NCBI GenBank assembly: GCA_016875225.1
Contig: VGRW01000021.1
Location: forward strand, 1 to 49,884
DNA: 49,884 nt
Source of the DNA: Deltaproteobacteria bacterium
GTDB lineage: Bacteria > Myxococcota_A > UBA9160 > SZUA-336
Direction of reading: 5' to 3'
Under the pieces are notes generated by a model, which ran no database searches, had not been told where the DNA came from, and saw nothing but the letters and a program-made list of their open reading frames with translations. Shown in pieces: positions 8,316 to 18,837 of the stretch. Each line of letters opens with the position of its first letter. Within the stretch, counting starts at the first letter, position 1. The position numbers and the translations under genes are program-made.

Positions 8316-9130
8316 CGCTCTCGGTCGGTGTCTGGGACGCGCTCTCGGCGAAGCTCGCGGAGCGGGCGGGCTTCGAGCTGCTCTTCGTCTCGGGCTTCGC
8401 CGTGGCGGGAACGCAGCTCGGCGAGCCGGACTTCGGGCTGCTCACACAGACGGAGATGCTCGACTGCGCGCGGCGAATCGTGCGCGCGGTGCGCGTGCCC
8501 GTGATCGTCGACGGCGACACGGGCCACGGCGGGCCGCTGAACGTGCAGCGGCTGGTTCGCGAGCTGATCGCGCTCGGCGCCGCGGGAGTGCTGCTCGAGG
8601 ACCAGGTCTGGCCGAAGCGCTGCGGCCACATGCAGGGCAAGGAGGTGATCCGAGCCGAGGAGCACGCGCAGAAGATCCGCGCGGCCGCCGATGCCCGCGC
8701 GGGCGCGAGCTTCACGATCCTCGGTCGCACGGACGCGCGCGCGCCGCTCGGTCTCGACGAGGCGATCCGGCGCGGGCGCCTGTACCGCGAGGCGGGTGCG
8801 GATCTGATCTTCGTCGAGGCGCCGCAGTCCCGCGACGAGCTGGCGAGGATCGGCCGCGAAGTTCCCGGCCCGCTGATGGCGAACATGGTCGAGGGCGGAA
8901 AGACGCCGATCCTCCGCCGTTCCGAGCTTCGCGAGCTCGGCTTCGAGTACGTCGTCTACCCGCTCACCGGCCTGCTGGCGGCGTCGCGCGCGATGGAGCG
9001 GGCCTTCGAAGCGCTGGTGAGGACGGGAGTCTCCGCGGACGACGCGAGCGCGAAGACGAGCTTCGCCGAGTTCACCGGGATCGTCGGACTGGAAGGGAAG
9101 TACGCGGACGCGGAGCGCTACAAGGTCTGA
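8312..9130 (+). CDS. Isocitrate lyase/PEP mutase family enzyme (methylisocitrate or dimethylmalate lyase-like)
   Basis: The 272-residue TIM-barrel enzyme shows DGDTGHGG (metal and substrate binding), the catalytic-loop motif PKRCGHMQGK (K-R-C-G-H), GRTDAR and the FVEAPQS strand. The intact Cys of K(K/R)CGH indicates C-C lyase activity, as in methylisocitrate or 2,3-dimethylmalate lyases, rather than phosphonate mutase. It starts with GTG at 8312, overlapping the stop of the PrpD-like gene, so the pair is translationally coupled. The acyl-CoA ligase gene begins 16 bp after its stop. The exact 2-alkylmalate-type substrate cannot be read from sequence. Confidence 0.84.
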   Translation: MTLSVGVWDALSAKLAERAGFELLFVSGFAVAGTQLGEPDFGLLTQTEMLDCARRIVRAVRVPVIVDGDTGHGGPLNVQRLVRELIALGAAGVLLEDQVWPKRCGHMQGKEVIRAEEHAQKIRAAADARAGASFTILGRTDARAPLGLDEAIRRGRLYREAGADLIFVEAPQSRDELARIGREVPGPLMANMVEGGKTPILRRSELRELGFEYVVYPLTGLLAASRAMERAFEALVRTGVSADDASAKTSFAEFTGIVGLEGKYADAERYKV

Positions 9131-9146
9131 ATCAGGGAGAGAAGTG

Positions 9147-10784
9147 ATGCCGACACAGCCGGACGCGAACGTGTCAAGCGATGCGCTCACGCCGCTCGTC
9201 ATGCTGATGCGCACGGCGCGCGTCTTCCCGGACCGCGAAGCGGTCGTACACGGCAAGCTGCGCTGGAGCTACGCGCAGCTCGCGCTCGAGACCGGGCGAA
9301 TGGCGGGCGCACTGCGCCGCGCGGGCGTGGTCGCGGGCGATCGCGTCGCGATCCTGGCGCCGAACACGCCCGCCCACCTGCTCGCGCACTTCGCCATGCC
9401 GCTGCTCGGCGCGCCGCTGGTCTCGATCAACACGCGGCTCGCGCCGGCCGAGATCGCCTACATCCTCGACCACTGCGGCGCCAAGATCCTGCTCGTCGAT
9501 CCGGAGCTCGCGCCGCCGCTCGACGCGATCCTTCCCGCGCGGCGGGCGCTGCGGACGGTCGTCGAGATTCCCGACGAATTCGCGCCCGCGCGGCCGGGCA
9601 AGCTCGCCTGGGACGAGTTCGCGAGGGACGCGCCGGTGCTGCCGATCTCGAACACGGTCTCCGACGAGGAGAGCGTGATCTCGATCAACTACACCTCGGG
9701 CACGACGGGCCAGCCCAAGGGAGTGATGTACACGCATCGCGGCGCGTACCTGAACGCGCTCTCCCAGATCGGGGTGCTGGGGCTCGACCGCCGCTCGACG
9801 CTGATCTGGACCGTGCCGATGTTCCACTGCAACGGCTGGTGCATGGCCTGGGCGTTCACCGGCGCGGCCGGCAAGCACGTCTGCCTGCGCAAGGTCGATC
9901 CGCCGGAGATCTTCCGGCTGATCGACGACGAGGGCATCACGCACCTGAACGGCGCGCCGACCGTGCTGCTCATGCTCGCGTCGGATCCGGCCGCGCAGGG
10001 AAGACGCTTCGACCCACCGCTCCACACATGCACGGGCGGAGCGCCGCCGTCGCCGACGCTGCTAGAGCAGATGGAGAAGCTCGGCGTCCGGATCACGCAC
10101 TTGTACGGGCTGACCGAGACCTACGGTCCGCACGTCGTCTGCGAGATGCAGGACGGCTGGGAGCGGCTCGAGACGGGGGCGCGCGCGAAGCTGATGTCCC
10201 GCCAGGGCGTGCCGTACCCGCACGCGATCTACCTGCGCGTGGTCGACGGCGAGATGAACGACGTGCCCGCCGACGCCGCGACCATGGGCGAGGTCGTGAT
10301 GCGCGGCAACAACGTGATGCGCGGCTACTACGACGACCCCGAGGCCACCGCGAAGGCGTTCGCCGGCGGCTGGTTCCACTCCGGCGACGTGGGCGTCGTG
10401 CACCCCGACGGCTACATCGAGCTTCGCGACCGCTCCAAGGACATCATCATCTCGGGCGGCGAGAACATCTCCACGATCGAGGTCGAGAACATCGTCGTGA
10501 AGCACCCCGCAGTGCTCGAGTGCGCGGTCGTCTCGATGCCGCACGAGAAGTGGGGAGAGGTGCCGAAGGCGTTCGTGGCGCTGCGCCCGGGCGCGAACGC
10601 GACCGCCGAGGAGATCATCGCGTTCACGCGCGAGCACCTCGCCGCATTCAAGTGCCCCAAGGCGATCGAGTTCGGCGAGCTGCCCAAGACCGGCACCGGC
10701 AAGATCCAGAAGTTCAAGCTGCGCGAGAAGGAATGGCAGGGGAAGGGCCGCGTGATCATGGGCGTCGAGTTCAAGGGAAACTAG
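9147..10784 (+). CDS. Fatty-acid/acyl-CoA ligase (AMP-dependent synthetase)
   Basis: A 545-residue member of the ANL superfamily that activates a carboxylic acid with ATP and CoA. Motifs: the P-loop NYTSGTTGQPKGVMYTH, YGLTETYGP, GWFHSGDVGVV with the Asp, RSKDIIISGGENIS, and the catalytic Lys region KTGTGKIQKFKLRE. Length and motif spelling fit AlkK-like medium- to long-chain ligases. An adjacent in-frame GTG (9144) precedes ATG 9147; the ATG was chosen because AGGGAGA lies 6 nt upstream. It is last in the run with the PrpD-like and lyase genes, so it may supply or recover the acyl-CoA of that pathway. Confidence 0.9.
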   Translation: MPTQPDANVSSDALTPLVMLMRTARVFPDREAVVHGKLRWSYAQLALETGRMAGALRRAGVVAGDRVAILAPNTPAHLLAHFAMPLLGAPLVSINTRLAPAEIAYILDHCGAKILLVDPELAPPLDAILPARRALRTVVEIPDEFAPARPGKLAWDEFARDAPVLPISNTVSDEESVISINYTSGTTGQPKGVMYTHRGAYLNALSQIGVLGLDRRSTLIWTVPMFHCNGWCMAWAFTGAAGKHVCLRKVDPPEIFRLIDDEGITHLNGAPTVLLMLASDPAAQGRRFDPPLHTCTGGAPPSPTLLEQMEKLGVRITHLYGLTETYGPHVVCEMQDGWERLETGARAKLMSRQGVPYPHAIYLRVVDGEMNDVPADAATMGEVVMRGNNVMRGYYDDPEATAKAFAGGWFHSGDVGVVHPDGYIELRDRSKDIIISGGENISTIEVENIVVKHPAVLECAVVSMPHEKWGEVPKAFVALRPGANATAEEIIAFTREHLAAFKCPKAIEFGELPKTGTGKIQKFKLREKEWQGKGRVIMGVEFKGN

Positions 10785-10796
10785 CGCGGCCGCGAC

Positions 10797-11585
10797 TCAC
10801 GCGATCCGCCCCGGCACGAACGGGTGACTCGACGAGAGCCCGCCGTCCACCGCGAACGCCTGCCCGTTCACGTAGCTCGCTTCGTCGCTGGCCAGGAACA
10901 GCGCCATCCGCGCGATCTCGACCGGCTGCCCGGCGCGCTTCAGGGGGTTCAGCTGGCCGAGCTTCTTGTCGCTTCCGCGCTCGCGCGCGAGCTCGAAGAT
11001 CGGCCGGGTCATGCCGGTTTCGATCAGGCCGGGACAGATCGCGTTCACGCGCACGTTGCTTCCCGAGAGCTGGTTCGCCGCCGTTTGCACCAGGCTGATC
11101 ACCCCCGCTTTGCTGGCGCTGTACGCGGAGCCGCCGGCTCCGGAGCGCAGTCCCGCGACCGACGCGGTGCACACGATCGATCCGCCGCCGGCGTCGCGCA
11201 TCAGCGGCGCGGCGTGCTTGATCGCGAGGAACGGGCCGATCAGGTTCACGCGCAGGACCCGCTCCCAGTCGCCGGCCGTGAGCTCGAGCAGCGGAACGAA
11301 CCCGCCGCTGATCCCTGCGTTCGCGTAGCAGACCTCGAGCCCGCCGAGGTCTCGCTTCGCCGCCGCGACGAGCTCGCGCACGACGTCCTCGTCCGATGCG
11401 TCGGCGCGGCGGATCAGGCACTTCGCGCCCAGCCTCTCGATCTCCCGGCGGGTCCCCTCGAGCCCCTCCTCGGCAAGGTCGACCGCGAGCACGCTCGCTC
11501 CCTCCGAGGCGAACAGGATCGCGCTCGCGCGCCCGATTCCGCTCGCGGCTCCCGTGACGATCGCGCGCTTTCCGGCCAACCTCAT
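10797..11585 (-). CDS. Short-chain dehydrogenase/reductase
   Basis: A 262-residue classical SDR. The cofactor motif is TGAASGIG (TGxxxGxG) at about residues 11-18. VDL after beta-2 suggests NAD preference. The active site includes NAG (YANAGISGG), the Ser of IVCTASVAG and the YSASK pair (Tyr-x3-Lys). The C-terminus is the usual [20 protein letters not shown]. The substrate is not readable. The start at 11585 is supported by GAGGGAG just upstream. It lies 22 bp after the D-2-hydroxyacid dehydrogenase gene on the same strand and is convergent with the acyl-CoA ligase. Confidence 0.9.
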   Translation of the reverse strand: MRLAGKRAIVTGAASGIGRASAILFASEGASVLAVDLAEEGLEGTRREIERLGAKCLIRRADASDEDVVRELVAAAKRDLGGLEVCYANAGISGGFVPLLELTAGDWERVLRVNLIGPFLAIKHAAPLMRDAGGGSIVCTASVAGLRSGAGGSAYSASKAGVISLVQTAANQLSGSNVRVNAICPGLIETGMTRPIFELARERGSDKKLGQLNPLKRAGQPVEIARMALFLASDEASYVNGQAFAVDGGLSSSHPFVPGRIA

Positions 11586-11607
11586 GACGTTCTCCCTCTC
11601 TGTCGGA

Positions 11608-12576
11608 TCAGTAGCCGCGCGCGCGGTCGACTTCGTTGCGAAGCGGCCGGCCCGTTTCGATGCGCTGCAGGTTCTCGGCGAAGATCTCCGTGAGTCGGTC
11701 CATGTAGCCCGGGCCCAGGCCCGAGACGTGCGGCGAAAGGATCGTGTTCGGCGCGCTCCAGAGCGGGCTCGTGGCCGGGAGCGGCTCCTCCGCGAAGACG
11801 TCGAGAGCCGCGCCGGCGAGCCGTCCGGCACGAAGCGCCGCCGCGAGCGCGTCCTCGTCCACGATTCCGCCCCGGGCCAGGTTCACCAGGTACGCGCTAG
11901 GGCGCAGCCAGCCCAGCTCCACTGCTCCGAGCGAGCCGCGCGTCCGGGGCGTGAGGGGCAGCAGCACGACCACGAAATCCGACTCGCGAAGCACGGCTCG
12001 CGTCCCGTCGCCTGCGAAGACCCGGTCGACGTGAGGGGTGGCTTTCGGCTCTCGCTGCGTGCCGATCACGCGCATCCCCAGCGCGTTCGCCTTCTCCGCC
12101 ACGGCCGAGCCGATCGCACCCAGCCCCAGGATCCCGAGCGTGCGACCCGAAATGGTGTCGACCGCGTAGGGCTTCCAGAGCCGATTGCGGCTCTGCTCGA
12201 GCGCCCGAGGCAAGCGCTTGGCGAGCGCGAGGATCATTCCGAGCGCGAACTCGCTCATCTGCGGTCCGTGGATGCCGCGCGCGTTCGCGATTCGCACTGC
12301 CGAAGGCAGATCGGGGGCCGGCAAGAGCGCGTCGACACCCGCGCCCATCATCTGGAACAGCCGCAGCCGCGTCGCTCCGGCCCAGAGGCCGCGCGGCGGG
12401 CGGTACGCGAGCAGCGCCTCGACCTCGCCGATGCCCGCGCGAAGCTCGTCCTCGCGGGCCCAGACGATCACCTCGCGATCGGGCAGGCGCGCGCGGAGCG
12501 GGCGGGCGAGGGCCTCGGAGAGCTCCTGCGAGATCCCGTGATAGATGTGGATTCGCGCGATACGGCCTGTGGACAT
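11608..12576 (-). CDS. D-2-hydroxyacid dehydrogenase (NAD-binding)
   Basis: The 322-residue protein has the D-isomer hydroxyacid dehydrogenase layout: a split catalytic domain (about residues 1-100 and 285-322) around a Rossmann domain with [13 protein letters not shown] (GxGxxG). Catalytic Arg is in [11 protein letters not shown], Glu in DVFAEEPLP, and His in [11 protein letters not shown]. Related enzymes reduce glyoxylate, hydroxypyruvate or phenylpyruvate-type acids. It is divergent from typA with 32 bp between starts, and is followed by the SDR gene, possibly in one transcript. Confidence 0.9.
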   Translation of the reverse strand: MSTGRIARIHIYHGISQELSEALARPLRARLPDREVIVWAREDELRAGIGEVEALLAYRPPRGLWAGATRLRLFQMMGAGVDALLPAPDLPSAVRIANARGIHGPQMSEFALGMILALAKRLPRALEQSRNRLWKPYAVDTISGRTLGILGLGAIGSAVAEKANALGMRVIGTQREPKATPHVDRVFAGDGTRAVLRESDFVVVLLPLTPRTRGSLGAVELGWLRPSAYLVNLARGGIVDEDALAAALRAGRLAGAALDVFAEEPLPATSPLWSAPNTILSPHVSGLGPGYMDRLTEIFAENLQRIETGRPLRNEVDRARGY

Positions 12577-12608
12577 CCGGCGGATTGCATCTTAGCCTCG
12601 CCGCCCCG

Positions 12609-14417
<1,809 letters not shown>

Positions 14418-14440
14418 TCGGTCTCTGCTAGGCTCGCGCG

Positions 14441-15307
14441 ATGCTGCACTCGCTCGACCACCTGATCGTCGGCGTGCGCGATCTCGAAGCGGCGACCGCG
14501 GCCTACACCACGCTTCTCGGTCGCGAGCCGTCGTGGCGCGGCGCGCACCCTGGAATGGGCACGGCGAACGCGCTGTTCCGCCTCTCGAACACCTATCTCG
14601 AGCTGCTCGCAGCGGTCTCGGACGGGCCGACCGCCGCGATGCTCCGCGCGCGGCTCGACTCGGAAGGCGAGGGTCTGATCGGCCTGGCCTTCGGCACCGA
14701 CGATGCCGAGGCGTGCGCGCGCGAGCTGCGAAGCCGAGGGCTGTCTGCGTCCGAGCCGAACCCGGGCCGCGGCCGCGACGAGCAGAGCTCGGCGGAGCGC
14801 GCCTGGAAGAACGTGGTGCTTCCGCCCGGCGACACCCGCGGGCCGCTCGTGTTCGCGATCGAGCACCTCTCCGCGCCCGACGCGCTTCCGCTCGTCGCCC
14901 CGCACGTCGCGCGCGAGTCCGCGGTCGCGGCGCTCGACCACGTGGTCGTGCAGACGGCCGACGTCGAGTCCACGCGCGCGTTCTACGGCGAGAAGCTGGG
15001 CCTGCGTCTGGCGCTGGACCGCACGTTCGAGAATCGCGGCTTGAGGCTGCTGTTCTTTCGCGTCGGCGGGGTCACCGTGGAGCTCGCGAGCCGACTCGAT
15101 GCGCCACCCGATCGCGAGGCGCGCGATCGGCTCTTCGGCCTCGCCTGGCAGGTTCCCGACGCCGAGGCCGCTCGAGCCCGGCTCGTGGCCGCGGGCGTGT
15201 CCGCGAGCGCGGTGCGATCCGGCCACAAGCCGGGTACGCGGGTCTTCACGGTCGAGAGCGGGACCCATGGGGTCGCGACGCTCGTGATCGAGCCCTCGAG
15301 CGCGTGA
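14441..15307 (+). CDS. Tandem VOC (glyoxalase/bleomycin-resistance fold) protein
   Basis: A 288-residue protein with two vicinal-oxygen-chelate modules. The first (residues 1-135) begins LDHLIVGVRDLEAATAAYTT; it matches the glyoxalase-like-domain type and contains TYLELLA. The second (about 165-285) begins LDHVVVQTADVESTRAFYGE and has VTVELASR. Metal-ligand-type His and Glu positions are present (LDH and YLEL; LDH and VELAS). VOC proteins include dioxygenases, isomerases and lyases, and the reaction here is unknown. Its stop overlaps the GTG of the transporter gene (GTGA), so the two are probably co-translated and may handle the same compound. Confidence 0.82.
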   Translation: MLHSLDHLIVGVRDLEAATAAYTTLLGREPSWRGAHPGMGTANALFRLSNTYLELLAAVSDGPTAAMLRARLDSEGEGLIGLAFGTDDAEACARELRSRGLSASEPNPGRGRDEQSSAERAWKNVVLPPGDTRGPLVFAIEHLSAPDALPLVAPHVARESAVAALDHVVVQTADVESTRAFYGEKLGLRLALDRTFENRGLRLLFFRVGGVTVELASRLDAPPDREARDRLFGLAWQVPDAEAARARLVAAGVSASAVRSGHKPGTRVFTVESGTHGVATLVIEPSSA

Positions 15308-16770
15308 AGGATCGAGGCGTCCCGAGCTACCTCCGCCGCTCGCGCGAAGGCCCGCTTTCGTTTCGCACCAAGCTCTACCAGGGAATCGGAGCGGTTCCCG
15401 ACACGGTGAAGAACTGGACCTTCAACACCTTCCTGCTCCTCTACTACAATCAGATTCTCGGCGTCGATCCGAATCGCGTGTCGATCGCGCTCGCCGTCGC
15501 GATCGTCTTCGACGCGATCACCGACCCGGTCGTCGCCTCGCTCTCCGACAATCTCTCGACGCGTTGGGGACGCCGGCATCCGCTGATGCTGATCGGCGCG
15601 CTCCCGCTCGGCGCCGCTCTCTACCTGGTGTTCGTGCCGCCGTCGGGACTCGGCGAGACGGGTCTCGTGCTCTGGCTCGGCGGCTTCGCGATGCTCACCC
15701 GCGGACTGATGACGCTCTTCTTCGTGCCCTGGGCGGCGATAGCGGCCGAGCTCTCCGACGACTACGCCGCGCGAACCAGCGTGATGTCGCACCGCTTCGC
15801 GGCGGGCTGGACGATCGGGGTGGCCTTCCCGCTGTTCGTGTTCAGCTTCGTCATGCGCGCCACGCCCGAGCAGCCGGTCGGACAGCTGAACCCCGCCCAC
15901 TACCCGACGATGGCGCTCTGCGCGGGCATCCTGCTCACGTCCGGCGCTCTCGCGACGACGCTCCTCTCGCTGCGCGAGATTCCCTACCTGCGCCAGCACG
16001 CGGTCACACCCGAGGGATTCAGCCTGAAGGGAACCGTTCGCGAGCTGCTGCGCGCGCTCTCCAACCGACAATTCGCGCTGATCTTCGTGATCGTCCTGAT
16101 CTCGTCGGCGATCAGCGGCACCACGGCCAACATCCAGATCTACATGACGACCTACTTCTGGGGGCTGACCGGCGAGGACCTGCGCTGGTTCGCTCTGGTG
16201 TCGGTCGGGGCGCTCGCGGCGTTTCCGCTCGTCGCTGCCTCGCAAAGGCGATGGGACAAGAAGCACGTCCTCTTGGTCTGCGCCTCGATCAACGTGATCG
16301 ACGGCGTCACGCTGGTGTCGCTCCGCTTCCTCGACGTGCTGCCCGCGAACGGCGATCCGCGGCTCCTGGGCATCCTGGTCGGAATGGGAGTCTTCGGCGC
16401 CGGGATCTCCGTCGTTCAGGGCATCATCGGCGCGTCGCTGGTCGCCGACGTTCTCGACGATCACGAGCTCCGCACCCACTACCGCCAGGAGGCGATGTTC
16501 AGCGCCGCGCTCTCGTTCTCGGGCAAAGCGGTCTCCGGGATCGGCATCGTCCTCGGCGGGCTCATTCTCGGCATGATCGATCTGCCGCGCGCCGCGGCTC
16601 CGGCCGAGGTTCCGGCCGACACGATCCTGCGTCTGGGCGTGGTCGTCGGGATCTGTCTTCCGCTGCTGCACGTGATCCCGATCAGCCTGATCACGCGCTA
16701 CCGGCTGACACGCGAGGCGCACGCCGAGATCCGGCGCGCGCTCTCTCGGCGTCAGGCCGGCGCCGACTAG
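15304..16770 (+). CDS. MFS transporter of the GPH (glycoside-pentoside-hexuronide:cation symporter) type
   Basis: A 488-residue membrane protein with about 12 hydrophobic segments. The MFS_2/GPH signature DNLSTRWGRRHPLMLIGALP follows the second segment, and an N-terminal KNWTFNTFLLLYYNQILG matches the family. Such proteins usually carry sugars or other small solutes with Na+ or H+. The GTG at 15304 overlaps the stop of the VOC gene and is the natural start before the first membrane segment; the frame is open further upstream only as a shadow of the VOC gene. It is convergent with the PPOX-fold gene, sharing 4 bp at the two stops. Confidence 0.85.
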   Translation: MKDRGVPSYLRRSREGPLSFRTKLYQGIGAVPDTVKNWTFNTFLLLYYNQILGVDPNRVSIALAVAIVFDAITDPVVASLSDNLSTRWGRRHPLMLIGALPLGAALYLVFVPPSGLGETGLVLWLGGFAMLTRGLMTLFFVPWAAIAAELSDDYAARTSVMSHRFAAGWTIGVAFPLFVFSFVMRATPEQPVGQLNPAHYPTMALCAGILLTSGALATTLLSLREIPYLRQHAVTPEGFSLKGTVRELLRALSNRQFALIFVIVLISSAISGTTANIQIYMTTYFWGLTGEDLRWFALVSVGALAAFPLVAASQRRWDKKHVLLVCASINVIDGVTLVSLRFLDVLPANGDPRLLGILVGMGVFGAGISVVQGIIGASLVADVLDDHELRTHYRQEAMFSAALSFSGKAVSGIGIVLGGLILGMIDLPRAAAPAEVPADTILRLGVVVGICLPLLHVIPISLITRYRLTREAHAEIRRALSRRQAGAD

Positions 16771-17444
16771 CGCGGCGCCCGTGAGTAGCCGTCTAGGTAT
16801 CCCGGCAGCGGGATCTCCTCGGCGAGCGCGGGGTCGCGGACCGGCGGCCCGTAGCGGGTCTGGATCGGCAGCAGGCCCGCCCAACAGCCCAGTCCCATGT
16901 CGGCCTCGTCGTCGACCACGCCGTGCGCGCGGATCTTCGCCGAGGCCTCCGCGATCGGGAGCTTCACGACCAGCGTCTGCTTCAGCTCCGCGGCGTTCGG
17001 GCCGCGCACGTCCTTCGAGCGGCCGGCCATCACCTGCTCGACCAGCAGCCGCAGCGCCTCGCGCTTCTCGTCCGGGTCCGTGACCTCTTCCGCCTGGCCG
17101 TAGACCACCGCGGAGCGGTAGTTCACGGAGTGGTGGAACGCGGAGCGCGCCAGCACCAGCGCGTCGACGTGCGTGACCGAGAGGCAGGCGTCGTGACCGG
17201 GCTCGATCATCGCGTTCAGCATCCGGTTCGCGCGCGCGCCGTGCAGGTACAGGAAATCGCCGCCGCGCGCGTAGATGGTCGGAATCACGCGGGCCTGCCC
17301 CTCGTACAGGAACGCGACGTGGCACAGGAAGCCCTCGTCGAGGATCGCATTCAGCACCTCGCGGTCGTAGCTGCCGCGCTGCGGCAGCCGCTTGACTCGG
17401 GTCCGTGGGGTGGGGGCGAGCTCGGCCATGGTTGACGTCTCCAT
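16767..17444 (-). CDS. Pyridoxamine 5'-phosphate oxidase-fold FMN-binding protein
   Basis: The 225-residue protein fits the PPOX-fold group (FMN-binding split barrel, nitroimidazole-resistance type). It shows ILDEGFLCHVAFLYEGQARVIP, an HGARANRM strand and the YRSAVVYGQAEEV strand that packs near FMN. Likely flavin-dependent reductase or oxidase; the substrate is unknown. Two starts are possible: ATG at 17444, or ATG at 17429, which has GGAG upstream. It is divergent from a MocR-type PLP regulator, an arrangement seen where MocR proteins control neighbouring vitamin B6-related or flavin genes; a role linked to PLP is only inferred. Confidence 0.82.
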   Translation of the reverse strand: METSTMAELAPTPRTRVKRLPQRGSYDREVLNAILDEGFLCHVAFLYEGQARVIPTIYARGGDFLYLHGARANRMLNAMIEPGHDACLSVTHVDALVLARSAFHHSVNYRSAVVYGQAEEVTDPDEKREALRLLVEQVMAGRSKDVRGPNAAELKQTLVVKLPIAEASAKIRAHGVVDDEADMGLGCWAGLLPIQTRYGPPVRDPALAEEIPLPGYLDGYSRAPR

Positions 17445-17459
17445 CCGGGTTGAGCTACT

Positions 17460-18806
17460 TTGTTACAGAACAATACAGAGTCTGTACTGGCACAGCATAT
17501 CACAGGGAAGACCGCCGTCGAGATCGCTTCGAGCGTGGAGACCGCGCTGCGGGACGGCGCGCTCGGCTCGGGCGCGAAGCTGCCCACGGTGAGGGAGCTC
17601 GCGACGCGCCTGCGCGTCAGTCCGACGACCGTCGCGTCGGCCTACCGCACGCTGCGCCTGCGCGGCCTGGTGGTGGCGCAGGGCCGGCGCGGATCCGCGA
17701 TCAGCCATCACCCGCCGATCGCGCAGGCGCGCGCGGCCGCGCGTCTGCCCGCGCACGCCGTGGACCTGGCCAGCGGAAATCCCGATCCGGCGCTGCTGCC
17801 CGATCTGGGACCCGCGCTGCGCGGAATCGATGCCGGCTCGATGCTCTACGGCGGGGATCTCTGCGACCCGGGCCTGATGCGGATCGCGCGCCGGGCGCTG
17901 GTCGCGGACGGAATTCCCGCCGACTCGCTCACCGTGGTGAGCGGCGCGCTCGACGGGATCGAACGCGCCCTCGCCGCGTGGCTCCGGCCCGGAGACCGGG
18001 TCGGCGTCGAGGACCCCGGCTTTCCCGCCGTCTTCCATCTGGTCTCCGCGCTCGGCCTGGTGCCGGTCCCGATCGAGATCGACGACGCGGGACCGAAGCC
18101 CGGGGCGACCGAGCGTGCGCTGCGCTCGGGCCTCGCGGCGCTGGTCGTCACGACCCGGGCGCAGAATCCGTTCGGCTCCGCTCTCGACGACCGACGCGCG
18201 CGCGAACTCCGCGGTCTGCTCCGCGCGCACCCGGGCACGCTCGTGCTGGAAGACGACCACGGCGGCAGCGTCGCGGGCGCCACCGCGCGAACGCTCTGCT
18301 CGAGCGGCGTAGAGCGCTTCGCGATCGTGCGATCGGTCTCGAAGGCGCTCGGCCCCGACCTCCGGGTCGCGTTCCTGGCCTGTGACGAGGCGACCCTCGC
18401 GCGCGTCGAGGGCCGCCTCGCTCTGGGCATGCGCTGGGTCAGCCATCTGCTGCAGCGCACGGTCGCCGCGCTGCTCGGCGACAAGGGCGTGCAGCGCGGT
18501 CTGCGCGAGGCGGATCGAACCTACACCGAACGGAGACGCGCGCTCCTGGAGGCGCTCGCGGAGCGCGGCCTCGCGGCGTTCGGACGCTCGGGTATGAACG
18601 TCTGGGTGCCGGTTCCCGACGAGGACGCCGCCGCGAGCGCGCTGCTCGCGGCGGGCTTCGCGGTCTCGACCGGGGCCCGCTTCCGCATCCACAGCGCGCC
18701 CGCGCTCCGGATCACGACCGCCTCGCTTCGCCGCGACGACGCGGCCGCCGTCGCGGATGCGCTGTCACTCGCGCTTCGCCCCGCGCGACGGACTCTCTCC
18801 GCCTGA
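17460..18806 (+). CDS. MocR/PdxR-type GntR transcription regulator with aminotransferase domain
   Basis: The 448-residue regulator has an N-terminal GntR winged helix (about residues 18-82: LPTVRELATRLRVSPTTVAS). A fold-type I aminotransferase domain (about 95-440) follows. The PLP-binding region contains EDDHGGS (Asp for the pyridine N) and the Schiff-base Lys in VRSVSKALGPDLR. The DNA site is probably the palindromic cluster in its own 5' region. The start is uncertain: TTG 17460 keeps the whole helix-turn-helix but covers the palindrome; GTG 17535 would cut into helix 1. Divergent from the PPOX-fold gene, it probably controls that gene and itself, sensing PLP or an amine. Confidence 0.85.
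   Translation: MLQNNTESVLAQHITGKTAVEIASSVETALRDGALGSGAKLPTVRELATRLRVSPTTVASAYRTLRLRGLVVAQGRRGSAISHHPPIAQARAAARLPAHAVDLASGNPDPALLPDLGPALRGIDAGSMLYGGDLCDPGLMRIARRALVADGIPADSLTVVSGALDGIERALAAWLRPGDRVGVEDPGFPAVFHLVSALGLVPVPIEIDDAGPKPGATERALRSGLAALVVTTRAQNPFGSALDDRRARELRGLLRAHPGTLVLEDDHGGSVAGATARTLCSSGVERFAIVRSVSKALGPDLRVAFLACDEATLARVEGRLALGMRWVSHLLQRTVAALLGDKGVQRGLREADRTYTERRRALLEALAERGLAAFGRSGMNVWVPVPDEDAAASALLAAGFAVSTGARFRIHSAPALRITTASLRRDDAAAVADALSLALRPARRTLSA
17464..17486. promoter_or_regulatory. Putative MocR operator: repeated TACAGA half-sites
   Basis: TACAGA occurs at 17464-17469 and again at 17474-17479, one helical turn apart. The second copy forms a perfect inverted repeat with TCTGTA at 17481-17486 around one central G. 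The cluster lies between, or just inside, the divergent PPOX-fold and MocR genes. GntR/MocR dimers are known to use direct or inverted half-sites. The assignment to this regulator is inference from position and symmetry. Confidence 0.45.
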
Positions 18807-18837
18807 CTGCGCCGCTCGCGCCTTAGGCGACCCCGGT

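Noticed and set aside
18819-18829. Short palindrome CGCCT-T-AGGCG between the MocR and aguA ends as a terminator
   Set aside because: A 5-bp arm with no T-run is too weak to call in this GC-rich background.
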